This document shows, piece after piece, positions 1 to 8,340 of a DNA stretch of 64,000 bases; positions within the stretch are counted from its first letter, which is position 1; each line of letters opens with the position of its first letter. Both the position numbers and the translations under genes were made by a program. The notes under the pieces are model-generated. The model was not told the DNA's origin, did no database searches, and saw only the letters and a list, made by a program, of their open reading frames with translations. This DNA comes from JANJUB01 sp031386985 (GTDB lineage: Bacteria; Armatimonadota; Fimbriimonadia; Fimbriimonadales; Fimbriimonadaceae), in contig JANNCV010000016.1 in assembly GCA_031386985.1 (NCBI GenBank), positions 1 to 64,000 of the forward strand, in the 5' to 3' direction.

Positions 1-557
1 ATTTCGCGCGCCCAAGTGTCGTGGAAGTGGCGGGGGTTGTAGAGGCCGGTCAAGCCGTCCGTTCGGGCAAGACCTTCAAGCTGTTGATTTGCTTGCTCAA
101 GGTCCCAGCGATTCTGCTCAATTTCCATGCTGTATTCATTCATTTGAAGCAGCTGATCTTCAATCTGTTGTTCGTAGAGGCGTTGCTTTGAAGCATCAAT
201 ACAGGCAATGATTCCGCCCACGACCGCGTTGTTAGATCCAAGAATAGGGATAACAGAACAGTTCATTTCGCCTTGAAATCCGCTTGGAAGAGTGACTTGC
301 CAAGCGAAATGCTCTTGTGAGCCAGACTCAATTGCGTCGCTAAGAATCGCGTTTAGCACTTCGCGTTGTGCTTCAGTCGCCAAAGCCGAACTTACCGGGC
401 TACCGATCAGATCATTCGTCTCGAACTCAAAAAAACGTAATGAAGCTCGATTGCAGTCCGTAAAAAGGCATTGCTGATCGAACACAATGCAAGGCACGGG
501 AATAGATCGAAACAACTCTTCGTAGTTCGTGACACCCAGATTACAGACTTCAGACAT
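1..557 (-). CDS. PAS-GGDEF signalling protein, C-terminus cut by window edge
   Basis: Read from the ATG at 557 the frame stays open to base 1, giving about 185 residues. Residues 10-125 have PAS-like character (opening EELFRSIPVPCIVFDQ). A hydrophilic helix follows (about 126-160), typical of the linker before an output domain. At about 163 comes LARTDGLTGLYNPRHF, the hallmark start of a GGDEF diguanylate cyclase domain. The GG(D/E)EF active site itself would lie beyond the left edge, so cyclase activity cannot be confirmed. The predicted role is cytoplasmic sensing coupled to cyclic-di-GMP synthesis. No signal peptide or membrane segment is seen in the visible part. The small protein at 607-1026 lies just upstream on the same strand. 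Confidence 0.85.
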   Translation of the reverse strand, partial: MSEVCNLGVTNYEELFRSIPVPCIVFDQQCLFTDCNRASLRFFEFETNDLIGSPVSSALATEAQREVLNAILSDAIESGSQEHFAWQVTLPSGFQGEMNCSVIPILGSNNAVVGGIIACIDASKQRLYEQQIEDQLLQMNEYSMEIEQNRWDLEQANQQLEGLARTDGLTGLYNPRHFHDTWARE

Positions 558-606
558 TCGCTCTACCGAGTTAGATTATCGGATCGGCAGAGCGAAGCTC
601 TCTAGG

Positions 607-1026
607 CTACTTTCCAGCTTTTTCAGTTTTTGGCTGATTCATGGCGTGCTCTTTGTCATACCAATGAGTGTTCGTTGCCGCCGAGTTCGGCGGAACTTTT
701 GTGACGCGAGGCGAGGGATTCAAGAGGAGCGGAGTTGGGCTGACTGTCACCTTCTTGATTCGTTTTTGGCCCTCTTCACCGGCGGGCTGTTGAGTTTCCG
801 CTGCACTAACCCCTCCCAATAACTCCTCGGGAGAGTTCTTTGGGCGGGCCGCAGTTAGAGATGTTCCGCGCTTAGCTTGGGCGCTTGCCATGCGATCCTG
901 GATTATCTTGTCTAAGTCCTCGCCTTTTCCGGCAAAGGGCTTGATCACGGTGCTCCCAGCGATTACAAGGACAAGCGCACCCGCCGTTGCGGCTAGAATT
1001 TTTGTTGATTTATTATTTGCTCTCAT
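607..1026 (-). CDS. Hypothetical membrane-anchored protein
   Basis: This 139-residue protein is not recognised. After a short basic N-terminus (MRANNKSTK) there is one hydrophobic stretch at about residues 10-29 (AATAGALVLVIAGSTVI), which fits a signal anchor. The rest is polar, rich in Pro, Lys, Thr and Ala, and probably disordered. The ATG at 1026 has a GGAG about ten bases upstream. It lies 49 bases upstream of the PAS-GGDEF gene on the same strand, so the two may be cotranscribed. A single-pass protein exposed outside the membrane is the most that can be said. Confidence 0.6.
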   Translation of the reverse strand: MRANNKSTKILAATAGALVLVIAGSTVIKPFAGKGEDLDKIIQDRMASAQAKRGTSLTAARPKNSPEELLGGVSAAETQQPAGEEGQKRIKKVTVSPTPLLLNPSPRVTKVPPNSAATNTHWYDKEHAMNQPKTEKAGK

Positions 1027-1088
1027 TTAGATGAAACTCCGTCTGTTAGATTGTTATCAATTAAAGCAGGTTTCGGACCAGAATCTAT

Positions 1089-2183
1089 ATGCCCAAGAAA
1101 ATTATTGCACTGGATGCCCGGTTAATCGGTAAGGATAACACGGGGGATACTTCTTATTGGACGGGACTTGTTCGCGGCTTGGCTGATATTGACTCTGATA
1201 ATCTCTACCTGCTCTTTTCAAACACCGCGAAGCCGCCATCAGTTCCCGACGACCCGAGATTTCAGTGGCTTGAAATGCATTCGAGCCGGGACCGCTGGTG
1301 GAGCCTTCTGCGGTTTCCTCTCGCCGCCCGGCGATTGCGAGCTAAAGCGATTCACGTTCAGTACAATCTGAGCCCGCTGGTCCCGCATGGCGGAATTACA
1401 ACGGTTCACGATGTTTCATTCTACGCCGATCCTAGCTGGTTTCGGCCCCAAGATCGGCTGATTTTGCAGCGCATGGTGCCTTCAAGTTGCCGTCGGGCGG
1501 ATAAGGTCATCACCGTTTCGGAATTCTCAAAAGGGGAGATTTTAAAAAACATATCGGGGGTGGATGGCAAAATCGCCGTGACGCATAATGCGTGCGGCGA
1601 TGAGGTTCAGCCGATGAGCCGGGATTACGCACAAAGCTTAATCGAACGTGAACTCGGCTTCAAAGGGCCATTCTGCCTGGCGGTCGGTACCCGTTGGCCC
1701 CGAAAAAACCTTCAGCTCGCAATGGATGCAATGAAGTTATTGCCCGATTCAGTTCCGCATAAATTGTTGCTGACGGGAAAGGCGGGGTGGGGGGAGGAAG
1801 AGCTTAACGCCCGCGTGATTCCGACTGGATACGTGACCCGCGAAGTTTTGAACGCGCTCTTCTCGGCCGCAGATGTGTACTTAGCCCCCGCTCATTATGA
1901 GGGGTTCGGGATTACACTACTGGAGGCTTTTCGTTGCGGTTGCCCGGTTTTGGCGAGCCCCAATGGAGCCCACTTGGAGGCAGGCGGCGGCGCCCCGGTC
2001 TATGCAAAAGAGTGGACTCCGGAGGCATGGGCAACCGAAATACTGGGCCTAGTGACCAGCGATTCGAGTAAGCTCGAAGCCATCCGACAGAGAGGGTTCA
2101 CCCAAGAGGCGAAGTTCAGTTGGAGGAATTGCGCGGCAATGACCGAAAACATTTATCAAGAAGTGATTGCCCGAAATAGTTGA
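1089..2183 (+). CDS. GT4-family glycosyltransferase
   Basis: At 364 residues it has the usual size of a GT-B fold glycosyltransferase. The N-terminal half starts MPKKIIALDAR and contains TTVHDVSFY and KVITVSEFSKGEI, both typical of family GT4. The C-terminal nucleotide-sugar domain begins near CLAVGTRWPRKN (about 198). It carries the EX7E motif in YEGFGITLLEA with Glu271 and Glu279, followed by CGCPVLAS. It should transfer a sugar from an activated donor to a cell-surface or lipid acceptor; donor and acceptor cannot be told from sequence. It has no membrane segment, so it is cytosolic or peripheral. It is followed within 3 bases by the Trm112-like gene. Confidence 0.85.
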   Translation: MPKKIIALDARLIGKDNTGDTSYWTGLVRGLADIDSDNLYLLFSNTAKPPSVPDDPRFQWLEMHSSRDRWWSLLRFPLAARRLRAKAIHVQYNLSPLVPHGGITTVHDVSFYADPSWFRPQDRLILQRMVPSSCRRADKVITVSEFSKGEILKNISGVDGKIAVTHNACGDEVQPMSRDYAQSLIERELGFKGPFCLAVGTRWPRKNLQLAMDAMKLLPDSVPHKLLLTGKAGWGEEELNARVIPTGYVTREVLNALFSAADVYLAPAHYEGFGITLLEAFRCGCPVLASPNGAHLEAGGGAPVYAKEWTPEAWATEILGLVTSDSSKLEAIRQRGFTQEAKFSWRNCAAMTENIYQEVIARNS

Positions 2184-2186
2184 CTT

Positions 2187-2372
2187 ATGATGACCCTTGA
2201 TCCTGATTTTGTCGCTATGCTGGGTTGCCCACTGAACGAAGATCGCCCGCCGCTGAGGCAAGACGGCGATTACCTGATTTGCGATGTCTGCGCGAAAGCC
2301 TTCCCCATCGTGAATGGAATCCCGCACTTGTTGCCCGAAAACGCGATTGAACTGAAGGAAATGAAGCCATGA
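2187..2372 (+). CDS. Trm112/UPF0434-like small zinc-ribbon protein
   Basis: This 61-residue protein resembles the Trm112-like (YcaR/UPF0434) family. It has LGCPLNED near the N-terminus, then YLICDVCAKAFPIVNGIPHLLP, where the CxxC is Cys32/Cys35 and the IxxGIPxLLP segment is the family signature. The first zinc half-site has only one Cys (Cys14) rather than the usual pair, so zinc binding may be weakened. Family members act as small partners or activators of methyltransferases, but the partner here is unknown. The stop overlaps the aroQ start (ATGA), so the two are probably translationally coupled. Confidence 0.7.
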   Translation: MMTLDPDFVAMLGCPLNEDRPPLRQDGDYLICDVCAKAFPIVNGIPHLLPENAIELKEMKP

Positions 2373-2821
2373 CCACTCCGCTTAAAATCTTAGTTTTGCA
2401 CGGACCGAACTTAAACCTCACCGGTTTTCGAGAGCCCGACGTTTATGGGAAGAAATCTCTTGGCGAAATTGACGTGGAAATCCAGGAGCAAGCGAAGCGG
2501 CTTAACTTGGAAGTCAGGATTCTGCAATCGAACACCGAGGGCGTTCTTATTGACACGATTCATGAGCATCGCCAATGGGCGGACGGCATCGTGATAAATC
2601 CCGGCGGATTGACCCATTATTCGATTTCTCTTCGGGATGCATTAGTGGCCGTCCGGCTGCCTGTTATTGAAGTTCATCTCACAAATCTGAATGCGCGCGA
2701 GGAGTTTCGGCATCACTCAGTGATTGCTCCAATCGCAGTAGGGCAAATCATGGGATTTGGCTCGCACGGCTACTTGCTTGCTTTGCAAGCGCTCACTTTG
2801 ATGCAAAGAGACACGGTATGA
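2369..2821 (+). CDS. aroQ: 3-dehydroquinate dehydratase, type II
   Basis: This cytosolic enzyme of the shikimate pathway dehydrates 3-dehydroquinate to 3-dehydroshikimate. At 150 residues it has the normal length of the dodecameric type II family. LHGPNLNL opens the protein. Arg21 and Tyr26 in FREPDVYG match the catalytic Arg and Tyr of the flexible lid. NPGGLTHYSISLRDAL is the substrate-binding segment, and His103 in EVHLTNLN is the general acid. The start overlaps the Trm112-like gene and the stop overlaps the peptidase gene at 2818 (both ATGA), making a tight operon. Pairing of aroQ with an Xaa-Pro peptidase gene is also known from other bacteria. Confidence 0.95.
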   Translation: MTTPLKILVLHGPNLNLTGFREPDVYGKKSLGEIDVEIQEQAKRLNLEVRILQSNTEGVLIDTIHEHRQWADGIVINPGGLTHYSISLRDALVAVRLPVIEVHLTNLNAREEFRHHSVIAPIAVGQIMGFGSHGYLLALQALTLMQRDTV

Positions 2822-3882
2822 ACAATTTAGAAAGATTGAGATCGAGGATGGCCGAGAACGATGTCTCGGCTTTGTTTTTAAGCGATGTAACGAATGTCGC
2901 TTGGCTTACGCAGTTTTCCGGTTCGTTCGGTTCGGCCGTGGTTACGGCCTCGGATGCGCGGTTCATTACCGATAGCAGATACCGCATGCAGGCCAGCGAG
3001 CAGGTTAAAAATATGGACGTAGCGACTTTTGCGTCGCCGGTGAAGTTTGTCGAGTTCCTCACGTCAGCAGTTGCCGCAATGGGAATAAATAAGTTATGGT
3101 TTGAAGCACAAAACTTATCCTATTCAAGCTTCGAGCACTATCGGGGGACGGTTGGTGTCGAGTTTACTTCTGCGGGAGATATCGTATCGCCGCTTCGAAA
3201 AGTTAAGACATCCGACGAAGTCGAGAAAATTAAGCACGTTTGCGGCATTGCGGATGCGTGCTTTACCCACATCCAACGACTGATTCAGCCGGGGGCATCG
3301 GAATACGATATTGCGCTTGAGATGGAATTCTTCATGAAGCGTCAGGGAGCATCGGTGGCGTTTGATACCATTGTTGCATCGGGCTGGCGGGGCGCATTGC
3401 CTCACGGACGCGCCAGCAATAAGATCATTGAGCGCGGCGACCTTAGCACCTTTGATTTCGGCGCATGCATGGATGGATACAACAGTGACATCACCCGCAC
3501 CGTGGTCGTTGGAGAACCGTCTGATCGTCAGTTGGAAGTTTACAATCAAGTCTTGAAGTCTCAACTGGCGGCACTGGAAATGATGAAACCGGGGGTAAAC
3601 GGTGCGGATATTGATAGAAAAGTGCGCGAGGTGATGGACGAGAAGGATCTTTCTCAATACTTCGGCCACGGTCTCGGACATGGCCTGGGTCGGCTTGTTC
3701 ACGATTCTGGTCGGCTTAGCTCGGGTGTAGAGGAAATTCTTGAGGAGGGCCAAGTTTGGACGGTCGAGCCGGGCGTTTACATTGAGGGTTGGGGCGGAGT
3801 TCGCATCGAGGATGATGTTGTGGTTACGGGCGATGGAATTGAAATTCTAACCCACTCCACGAAAGAACTCTTGGTGCTTTAG
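2818..3882 (+). CDS. Xaa-Pro peptidase, M24B family
   Basis: A 354-residue metallopeptidase expected to cut dipeptides or peptides with proline in the second position. Residues 1-130 form the creatinase-like N-terminal domain; the pita-bread catalytic domain follows. The five metal ligands are visible: Asp213 (FDFGACMDGY), Asp224 (NSDITRT), His288 (HGLGHGLGRLVHD), Glu317 (VEPGVYIEG) and Glu331 (VRIEDDVVV). No signal peptide is present, so it acts in the cytoplasm. It starts within the last codons of aroQ and is followed after 2 bases by the ABC ATPase. PepQ-type dipeptidase and PepP-type aminopeptidase cannot be separated here. Confidence 0.92.
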   Translation: MNNLERLRSRMAENDVSALFLSDVTNVAWLTQFSGSFGSAVVTASDARFITDSRYRMQASEQVKNMDVATFASPVKFVEFLTSAVAAMGINKLWFEAQNLSYSSFEHYRGTVGVEFTSAGDIVSPLRKVKTSDEVEKIKHVCGIADACFTHIQRLIQPGASEYDIALEMEFFMKRQGASVAFDTIVASGWRGALPHGRASNKIIERGDLSTFDFGACMDGYNSDITRTVVVGEPSDRQLEVYNQVLKSQLAALEMMKPGVNGADIDRKVREVMDEKDLSQYFGHGLGHGLGRLVHDSGRLSSGVEEILEEGQVWTVEPGVYIEGWGGVRIEDDVVVTGDGIEILTHSTKELLVL

Positions 3883-3884
3883 AA

Positions 3885-4715
3885 TTGCCTGATCTGCTGG
3901 TTCTCGATGGTTTTAGTCCTCTGCCTCAAGGTCCCACTTTGTCGCTTTCACTGGCATCGGGGAAGTCGATGTGCTTACTCGGCCCCGCGGGAGGAGGGAA
4001 AACTCGCTTCTTGCGAACCGCGCTGGGTTTGGAAAGGATCGGGCAGGGAAGGGCGACGACAAACTGCCCAATATCCTACGCTGGGGACTCAGACTGGCCT
4101 CGCCGGGCCACGCCGCTGAGCATTGTCCGCAAGGTTTCAGGCTCTAAACGAGCATCGCTGGTGGGGGAGGCTCTCTATGCGACTGGGCTCTGGGATTCAC
4201 AAACTTCTTCGGTAGAAGCCCTATCCGCGACGCAGAAATTGCTGGCTGAACTGCTCCCTTGCCTAAGTTCGGAGCCCGGCATTATGGTCGTTGACGGCCA
4301 GTTCGATTCGCTCGATCCCTGGTCGTTTCGGAAAGTAATGGTGGCTTTCAGGCAGCGGTTAAATGTAGGTTACGGCCTTATAGTTACAACGAACAGACCG
4401 GAACTTGCCGTACAGTTCGATCATTTGGTGGTGATGCAAAGTAGCGGAGTCCGGTTCGTGGGGACGGTCGAGGAGTTGCTACGCAATCATGGCGAATCGG
4501 AAATCGAGATCGAAACTCAAAACCAGTCCGGAGTGAGAGCGCTCATTGCACCCTTTGAAATCAGCATTATGGAAACCGAAAAAGGCGTGATCTTGAGAGC
4601 CGCAGAGGGGCAACAGTTGGCGGCCAGACTCCTTTCAGAAGGATACGGCGAAATCAAAATGGTGATCTTGCGAGAGCCGACCGTGGAATCGGCTCTCAAC
4701 GAGTTACTGGGTTAG
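3885..4715 (+). CDS. ABC-type ATPase domain protein with degenerate catalytic motifs
   Basis: A 276-residue ABC-ATPase-like protein starting at TTG, 2 bases after the peptidase stop. Walker A is intact (GPAGGGKT, about residues 32-39) and the Walker B aspartate is present (IMVVDGQFDSLD). The residue after that aspartate is Gly instead of the catalytic Glu. The signature reads LSATQ, no clear Q-loop Gln is seen near ISYAGDSD, and the H-loop reads VTTNRPE with Asn for His. The C-terminal tail (REPTVESALNELLG) resembles DrrA-type exporter ATPases. It may bind but hardly hydrolyse ATP. No permease gene lies beside it. It converges on gdhA with a 4-base overlap of ends. Confidence 0.75.
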   Translation: MPDLLVLDGFSPLPQGPTLSLSLASGKSMCLLGPAGGGKTRFLRTALGLERIGQGRATTNCPISYAGDSDWPRRATPLSIVRKVSGSKRASLVGEALYATGLWDSQTSSVEALSATQKLLAELLPCLSSEPGIMVVDGQFDSLDPWSFRKVMVAFRQRLNVGYGLIVTTNRPELAVQFDHLVVMQSSGVRFVGTVEELLRNHGESEIEIETQNQSGVRALIAPFEISIMETEKGVILRAAEGQQLAARLLSEGYGEIKMVILREPTVESALNELLG

Positions 4716-5965
4716 GGGAAAATACCACGGGTTACGGTCGCATCGGCAACTCGTTTTACACCGATCAGCAAGGCTGCGGTTCGCATGTTTACGCCATGCT
4801 TTTCCCTCGTTGCGTTGACCGCGGCAAAGGAGTTGCGCATAATTCGGGTGAGTTTGGTGTTGACCTCCTCCTCTTCCCAAAAGAAGTTTTGAAGGTCCTG
4901 AACCCACTCGAAGTAGCTTACGACCACTCCGCCCGCGTTCGCGAGAATATCTGGGATTGCGAAAACCCCCTTGTCGAATAAAATTGCGTCAGCTTCTGGG
5001 GTTGTGGGGCCGTTGGCGCCCTCTGAAATCAGGCGGGCTTTGATCTTGTCGGCATTACCCTTATGGATTTGAGCCGATATGGCGCAGGGGAAGAGCACAT
5101 CGCACGGGAGCTCCAGGAGTTCCTCGTTCGTAATTTTTTCGCAATCATCAAACTCAGCAATTCCGCCGTCTCGGCCTGCGTATTTGTGATAAAGCTCGGC
5201 GATCGGCAAGCCTTTAGGGTTGTAGATTGCGCCTCGGGCATCACTAACTCCGACAATGGTTGCGCCGTTTTCCTCCGCGATTCGGGCGGCGATTGAGCCA
5301 ACATTTCCAAAGCCTTGTACTACAATCCTGGACTTGCCGAGGTCCATATTAATAATCTTTGCAGCCTCTTCGGCGGCAACGACGACGCCTCGTCCGGTTG
5401 CCTCAACTCGTCCTTGAGAACCACCGAGTTCAATGGGTTTGCCCGTGACAACTCCCGGAGTCGTATAGCCATGCTGCATTGAAAACGTATCCATGATCCA
5501 AGCCATGACCTGAGCATTTGTGCCGATATCGGGTGCAGGAATATCGCCACGTTCCCCAACAATGATGCTTATCTCGCTCGCGTAACGGCGAGTAAGTTTT
5601 TCGAGTTCTCGCTTGGAGAGCCGCTTTACGTCAACCTTTACCGAGCCTTTGGCTCCCCCATAGGGAATGTTCGCGACGGCACACTTCCAAGTCATCCACA
5701 TTGCCAGAGCGGTTGTTTCATCAACGTCAACGTCGGGATGGAATCGGATTCCTCCCTTAGTTGGCCCTCGGCTCGTATTGTGTTGCACCCGGTACCCCTC
5801 AAAAACTTCAACTTCGCCGTTATCCAAGACGACGGGGAAATTGACGATGAGTTGGCGCTTTGGGCGAGCAAGGACGCTGTGAAGGCCCTCATCTAGGTTC
5901 AATATTTTTGAGGCTTGCGCGAGTTGCTCTCGCGCCATTTCGAGGACATTGACGTGTTGGCTCAT
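4712..5965 (-). CDS. gdhA: Glutamate dehydrogenase (Glu/Leu/Phe/Val family)
   Basis: This 417-residue enzyme reversibly deaminates glutamate to 2-oxoglutarate and ammonia using NAD(P). The dimerisation/catalytic domain has GPTKGGIRFHP and the active-site lysine region YGGAKGSVKVD. The Rossmann domain shows VVQGFGNVGS. The C-terminal half has ISEGANGPTTPEAD and FAIPDILANAGGV, which are diagnostic for the small hexameric class. It is the last gene of the remA-mreBCD series, starting 19 bases after the mreD stop, so it may be read with the shape genes although the functions are unrelated. Cofactor choice (NAD or NADP) is not determined. Confidence 0.95.
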   Translation of the reverse strand: MSQHVNVLEMAREQLAQASKILNLDEGLHSVLARPKRQLIVNFPVVLDNGEVEVFEGYRVQHNTSRGPTKGGIRFHPDVDVDETTALAMWMTWKCAVANIPYGGAKGSVKVDVKRLSKRELEKLTRRYASEISIIVGERGDIPAPDIGTNAQVMAWIMDTFSMQHGYTTPGVVTGKPIELGGSQGRVEATGRGVVVAAEEAAKIINMDLGKSRIVVQGFGNVGSIAARIAEENGATIVGVSDARGAIYNPKGLPIAELYHKYAGRDGGIAEFDDCEKITNEELLELPCDVLFPCAISAQIHKGNADKIKARLISEGANGPTTPEADAILFDKGVFAIPDILANAGGVVVSYFEWVQDLQNFFWEEEEVNTKLTRIMRNSFAAVNATREKHGVNMRTAALLIGVKRVADATVTRGIFP

Positions 5966-5984
5966 TTGTTAGTTCCGGTTAGAA

Positions 5985-6467
5985 TCAGAGTCTCTGGCGA
6001 TTGTTCAAACCCAAATATCTGCTCAGCAAAGCGTACAATGGCGCCGCGAGCACGCCGTTGTAAATCGCCGCGATGATTGTATCCGCTAGGAAGCGACCCA
6101 CGTTGTGTGGAGCGGCCGTAAACAGGAAAATGAAATTGCAAAAAATCGTGCCGATGAACACCGTCACCATGATTTGCACCGTGGATTGACCGCGTTGGGA
6201 TGCTCGAAACCAGCTTCCAGCGAACGCAGTCACGGTTCGACTAAGCACGTAATGCGTCAGGTTAGCGCCGATGATTGCGCCATTGATAAGTCCCGCGAAG
6301 AATCCGACGCCAGCGGATGCAGGCCGGGAGAGAAGCTGAGAAAAAATGATCGTTCCTAGGAGCAAGAAATCGGGGCGAATGCCAAACAGCGCCATATGAG
6401 GAGCAAGACCAAAGTCCAAGACTCCCAAAAGCCAAGTCAGAACAACAAAAATTAACGCCGATCTCAT
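5985..6467 (-). CDS. mreD: Rod shape-determining protein MreD
   Basis: A 160-residue integral membrane protein with about five hydrophobic segments. It starts MRSALIFVVLTWLLGVLDFG, and near residue 30 has GIRPDFLLLGTIIFSQL, the conserved MreD N-terminal pattern (xPDhhhh). It partners MreC in the elongasome that directs lateral wall synthesis. The start overlaps the mreC stop by 4 bases (ATGA), and gdhA follows. The identification rests on position after mreB-mreC plus the hydrophobicity pattern; MreD sequences diverge widely. Confidence 0.88.
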   Translation of the reverse strand: MRSALIFVVLTWLLGVLDFGLAPHMALFGIRPDFLLLGTIIFSQLLSRPASAGVGFFAGLINGAIIGANLTHYVLSRTVTAFAGSWFRASQRGQSTVQIMVTVFIGTIFCNFIFLFTAAPHNVGRFLADTIIAAIYNGVLAAPLYALLSRYLGLNNRQRL

Positions 6468-7288
6468 CGAAGTACAAAGACCTCTCTCGCCTGGCTAATC
6501 TGAACTTCAGGGAATACATGAACCGCTTTAAGACCGAACTCTACGTTCGTGTTAACGGAGACCACCCTCCCAATCGGAATGCCCCGCGGAATGAGGGATT
6601 TTGCGATTCCGCTCGTAACCACAAGATCGCCATCTTTAACTTTGGCGTTAATATCCACCAGATCGAGCACGAGCCGATCCGCCGATTCGCCGTGAAGCAA
6701 TCCGACCATCGGAACTTCACTCATGACCATTGCACCAACTTTAAACGGAAGCGGGGAAGTAACAAGCTGAACCTGGCATTCGGACTTATCCACGGTTTGA
6801 ACGATTCCAACGAGCCCGTCACCGTTAATGACCGGGCACCCAACTTTCACTTGCTTTAGGGATCCGATGTTGAGAGTAACCCGATTTTCAAGTGGGCTAT
6901 GAAAGGTGATTTGACCAGGGATTGTGACGCCTTGACCGTAATCGGGCAAATTGAGTTGCTTCCGAAGGAGTTCATTTTCTGCCTGAAGCAAGCGCATCGT
7001 ATCAAGATATATGCTGGCGCTCTTAAGTTCCGACTCTAACTGTTTGATTTTTCTAGTTTGCTCGGCTCCACGCCAGAGGCCCGCGAATGAACTGCTACTA
7101 GAATCCAAAACGTTGCTCATGACGAGCCCAGGACCTGAAACTGTGGATCGAACGGTTCTAGTTATCGCATCTGAGGTGCCCGCGCTACGAGTGCGGTTTT
7201 GAAGTGATCCAAGTGCAATCCCCAGCGCAACAAAGGCGACCAGCCATATCCAATCCGTGGGCTTTGGGCGCGTTAGTTCCGTGACGAT
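6464..7288 (-). CDS. mreC: Rod shape-determining protein MreC; no standard start codon
   Basis: MreC is a periplasm-facing elongasome protein. The clear MreC body (coiled coil at about IKQLESELK, then LLRKQLNLPDYGQG and the beta-domain with NGDGLVGIVQTV and VTSGIAKSLIPRGIPIGRV) could start at the ATG at 7120. However, the frame continues upstream without a stop and encodes the expected N-terminal membrane helix TDWIWLVAFVALGIALGSLQ just before it. No ATG, GTG or TTG exists in this frame from 7121 up to the upstream stop. I place the start provisionally at ATC 7286-7288, behind GGAG and overlapping the end of mreB, giving 274 residues. A real non-AUG start or a sequence error are both possible. 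Confidence 0.85.
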   Translation of the reverse strand: MVTELTRPKPTDWIWLVAFVALGIALGSLQNRTRSAGTSDAITRTVRSTVSGPGLVMSNVLDSSSSSFAGLWRGAEQTRKIKQLESELKSASIYLDTMRLLQAENELLRKQLNLPDYGQGVTIPGQITFHSPLENRVTLNIGSLKQVKVGCPVINGDGLVGIVQTVDKSECQVQLVTSPLPFKVGAMVMSEVPMVGLLHGESADRLVLDLVDINAKVKDGDLVVTSGIAKSLIPRGIPIGRVVSVNTNVEFGLKAVHVFPEVQISQAREVFVLR

Positions 7289-8340
7289 CTCTCCAGCATA
7301 CGGCGGATTTTCGGATTTTCGTGCATGGCTTCCACGACCTTACCGGTTCCTAATACGACGCAGCTGAGCGGGTCGTTTGCGATCCAAACCGGCATCCCTG
7401 TTTCTGATGAGATAAGTTGGTCAATTCCGCGTAACAGGGCACCCCCGCCCGCGAGCACGATACCCTGGTGCATACAATCGGCGGCAAGCTCGGGTGGAGT
7501 GGCTTCCAGCGTAAGTTTTACGGCTTCTACGATCTGATTTAAGGGCTCCTGAATGGCCATGCGCACTTCGTCACTAGAAATGACGGCCGAGCGCGGCAAA
7601 CCGGAAACCAGGTCGCGACCCCGCACCTGAATTGAAAGTTCTTGTTCCAAAACATAGGCGCTACCAATGTCAATTTTGGTTTGCTCTGCCGTTCGATCTC
7701 CGATATAGAGATTATAGGCACGGCGAACGTAGGCCGAAATGGCCTCATCAATTTCATCGCCCGCGACTCTTATGGATCGGGAGTGAACGATGCCGGCAAG
7801 CGAGATCATTGCAACTTCCGTCGTGCCGCCGCCAATGTCAACAATCATGTTGCCCGTCGGTTCTTCAATCGGCATCCCGGCACCAATCGCGGCCGCCATG
7901 GGCTCCTCAATAACGAAGGCCTGCCAAGCTCCAGCTCGCTCGGCGGCTTGCAAAACGGCGCGGCGTTCGACCTCGGTAACGCCGCTCGGAATGCCGACGA
8001 CCACCGAGTGCCGGGCAAAGCGAGAGCGCGAAACCTTATCAATGAAATATTTCAGCATTGCGAGGGTTTGGTCAAAATCGGCAATAACGCCATCGCGAAG
8101 GGGCCGAATGGCGACGATATTCGCTGGAGTTCGACCAAGCATTCGCTTGGCTTCTTCGCCAACGGCGACTATAGAGCCATTGTCTTTATTGATCGCAACA
8201 ACACTGGGCTCGCGTAAGAGAATGCCTTGGCCGGCAACGTGAACCAGAGTATTGGCGGTGCCGAGATCAATTCCGATGTCCTTGCCACGCAGGGGCGCGA
8301 GAAGGTGCCGGAGGGTGTGCTTAATCTGGCTACTCTTCAT
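7273..8340 (-). CDS. mreB: Rod shape-determining actin homologue MreB
   Basis: This 355-residue bacterial actin polymerises under the inner membrane and positions cell-wall synthesis. The nucleotide-binding motifs are complete: phosphate-1 GIDLGTANT (residues 23-31), phosphate-2 IVDIGGGTTEVAMISL, and the adenosine motif GIVLAGGGALLRGID. The N-terminal extension of about 18 residues (MKSSQIKHTLRHLLAPLR) is amphipathic and basic and fits a membrane-binding helix. It overlaps the end of remA by 11 bases and the start of mreC, giving a remA-mreB-mreC-mreD order. Confidence 0.97.
   Translation of the reverse strand: MKSSQIKHTLRHLLAPLRGKDIGIDLGTANTLVHVAGQGILLREPSVVAINKDNGSIVAVGEEAKRMLGRTPANIVAIRPLRDGVIADFDQTLAMLKYFIDKVSRSRFARHSVVVGIPSGVTEVERRAVLQAAERAGAWQAFVIEEPMAAAIGAGMPIEEPTGNMIVDIGGGTTEVAMISLAGIVHSRSIRVAGDEIDEAISAYVRRAYNLYIGDRTAEQTKIDIGSAYVLEQELSIQVRGRDLVSGLPRSAVISSDEVRMAIQEPLNQIVEAVKLTLEATPPELAADCMHQGIVLAGGGALLRGIDQLISSETGMPVWIANDPLSCVVLGTGKVVEAMHENPKIRRMLERSSRN

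Noticed and set aside
3124..3753. Minus-strand 209-residue frame
   Set aside because: Antisense shadow of the Xaa-Pro peptidase gene, whose catalytic motifs fix the real frame.
7642..8217. Plus-strand 191-residue open frame inside mreB
   Set aside because: It is antisense to a clear mreB and shows shadow composition; no promoter or ribosome site.
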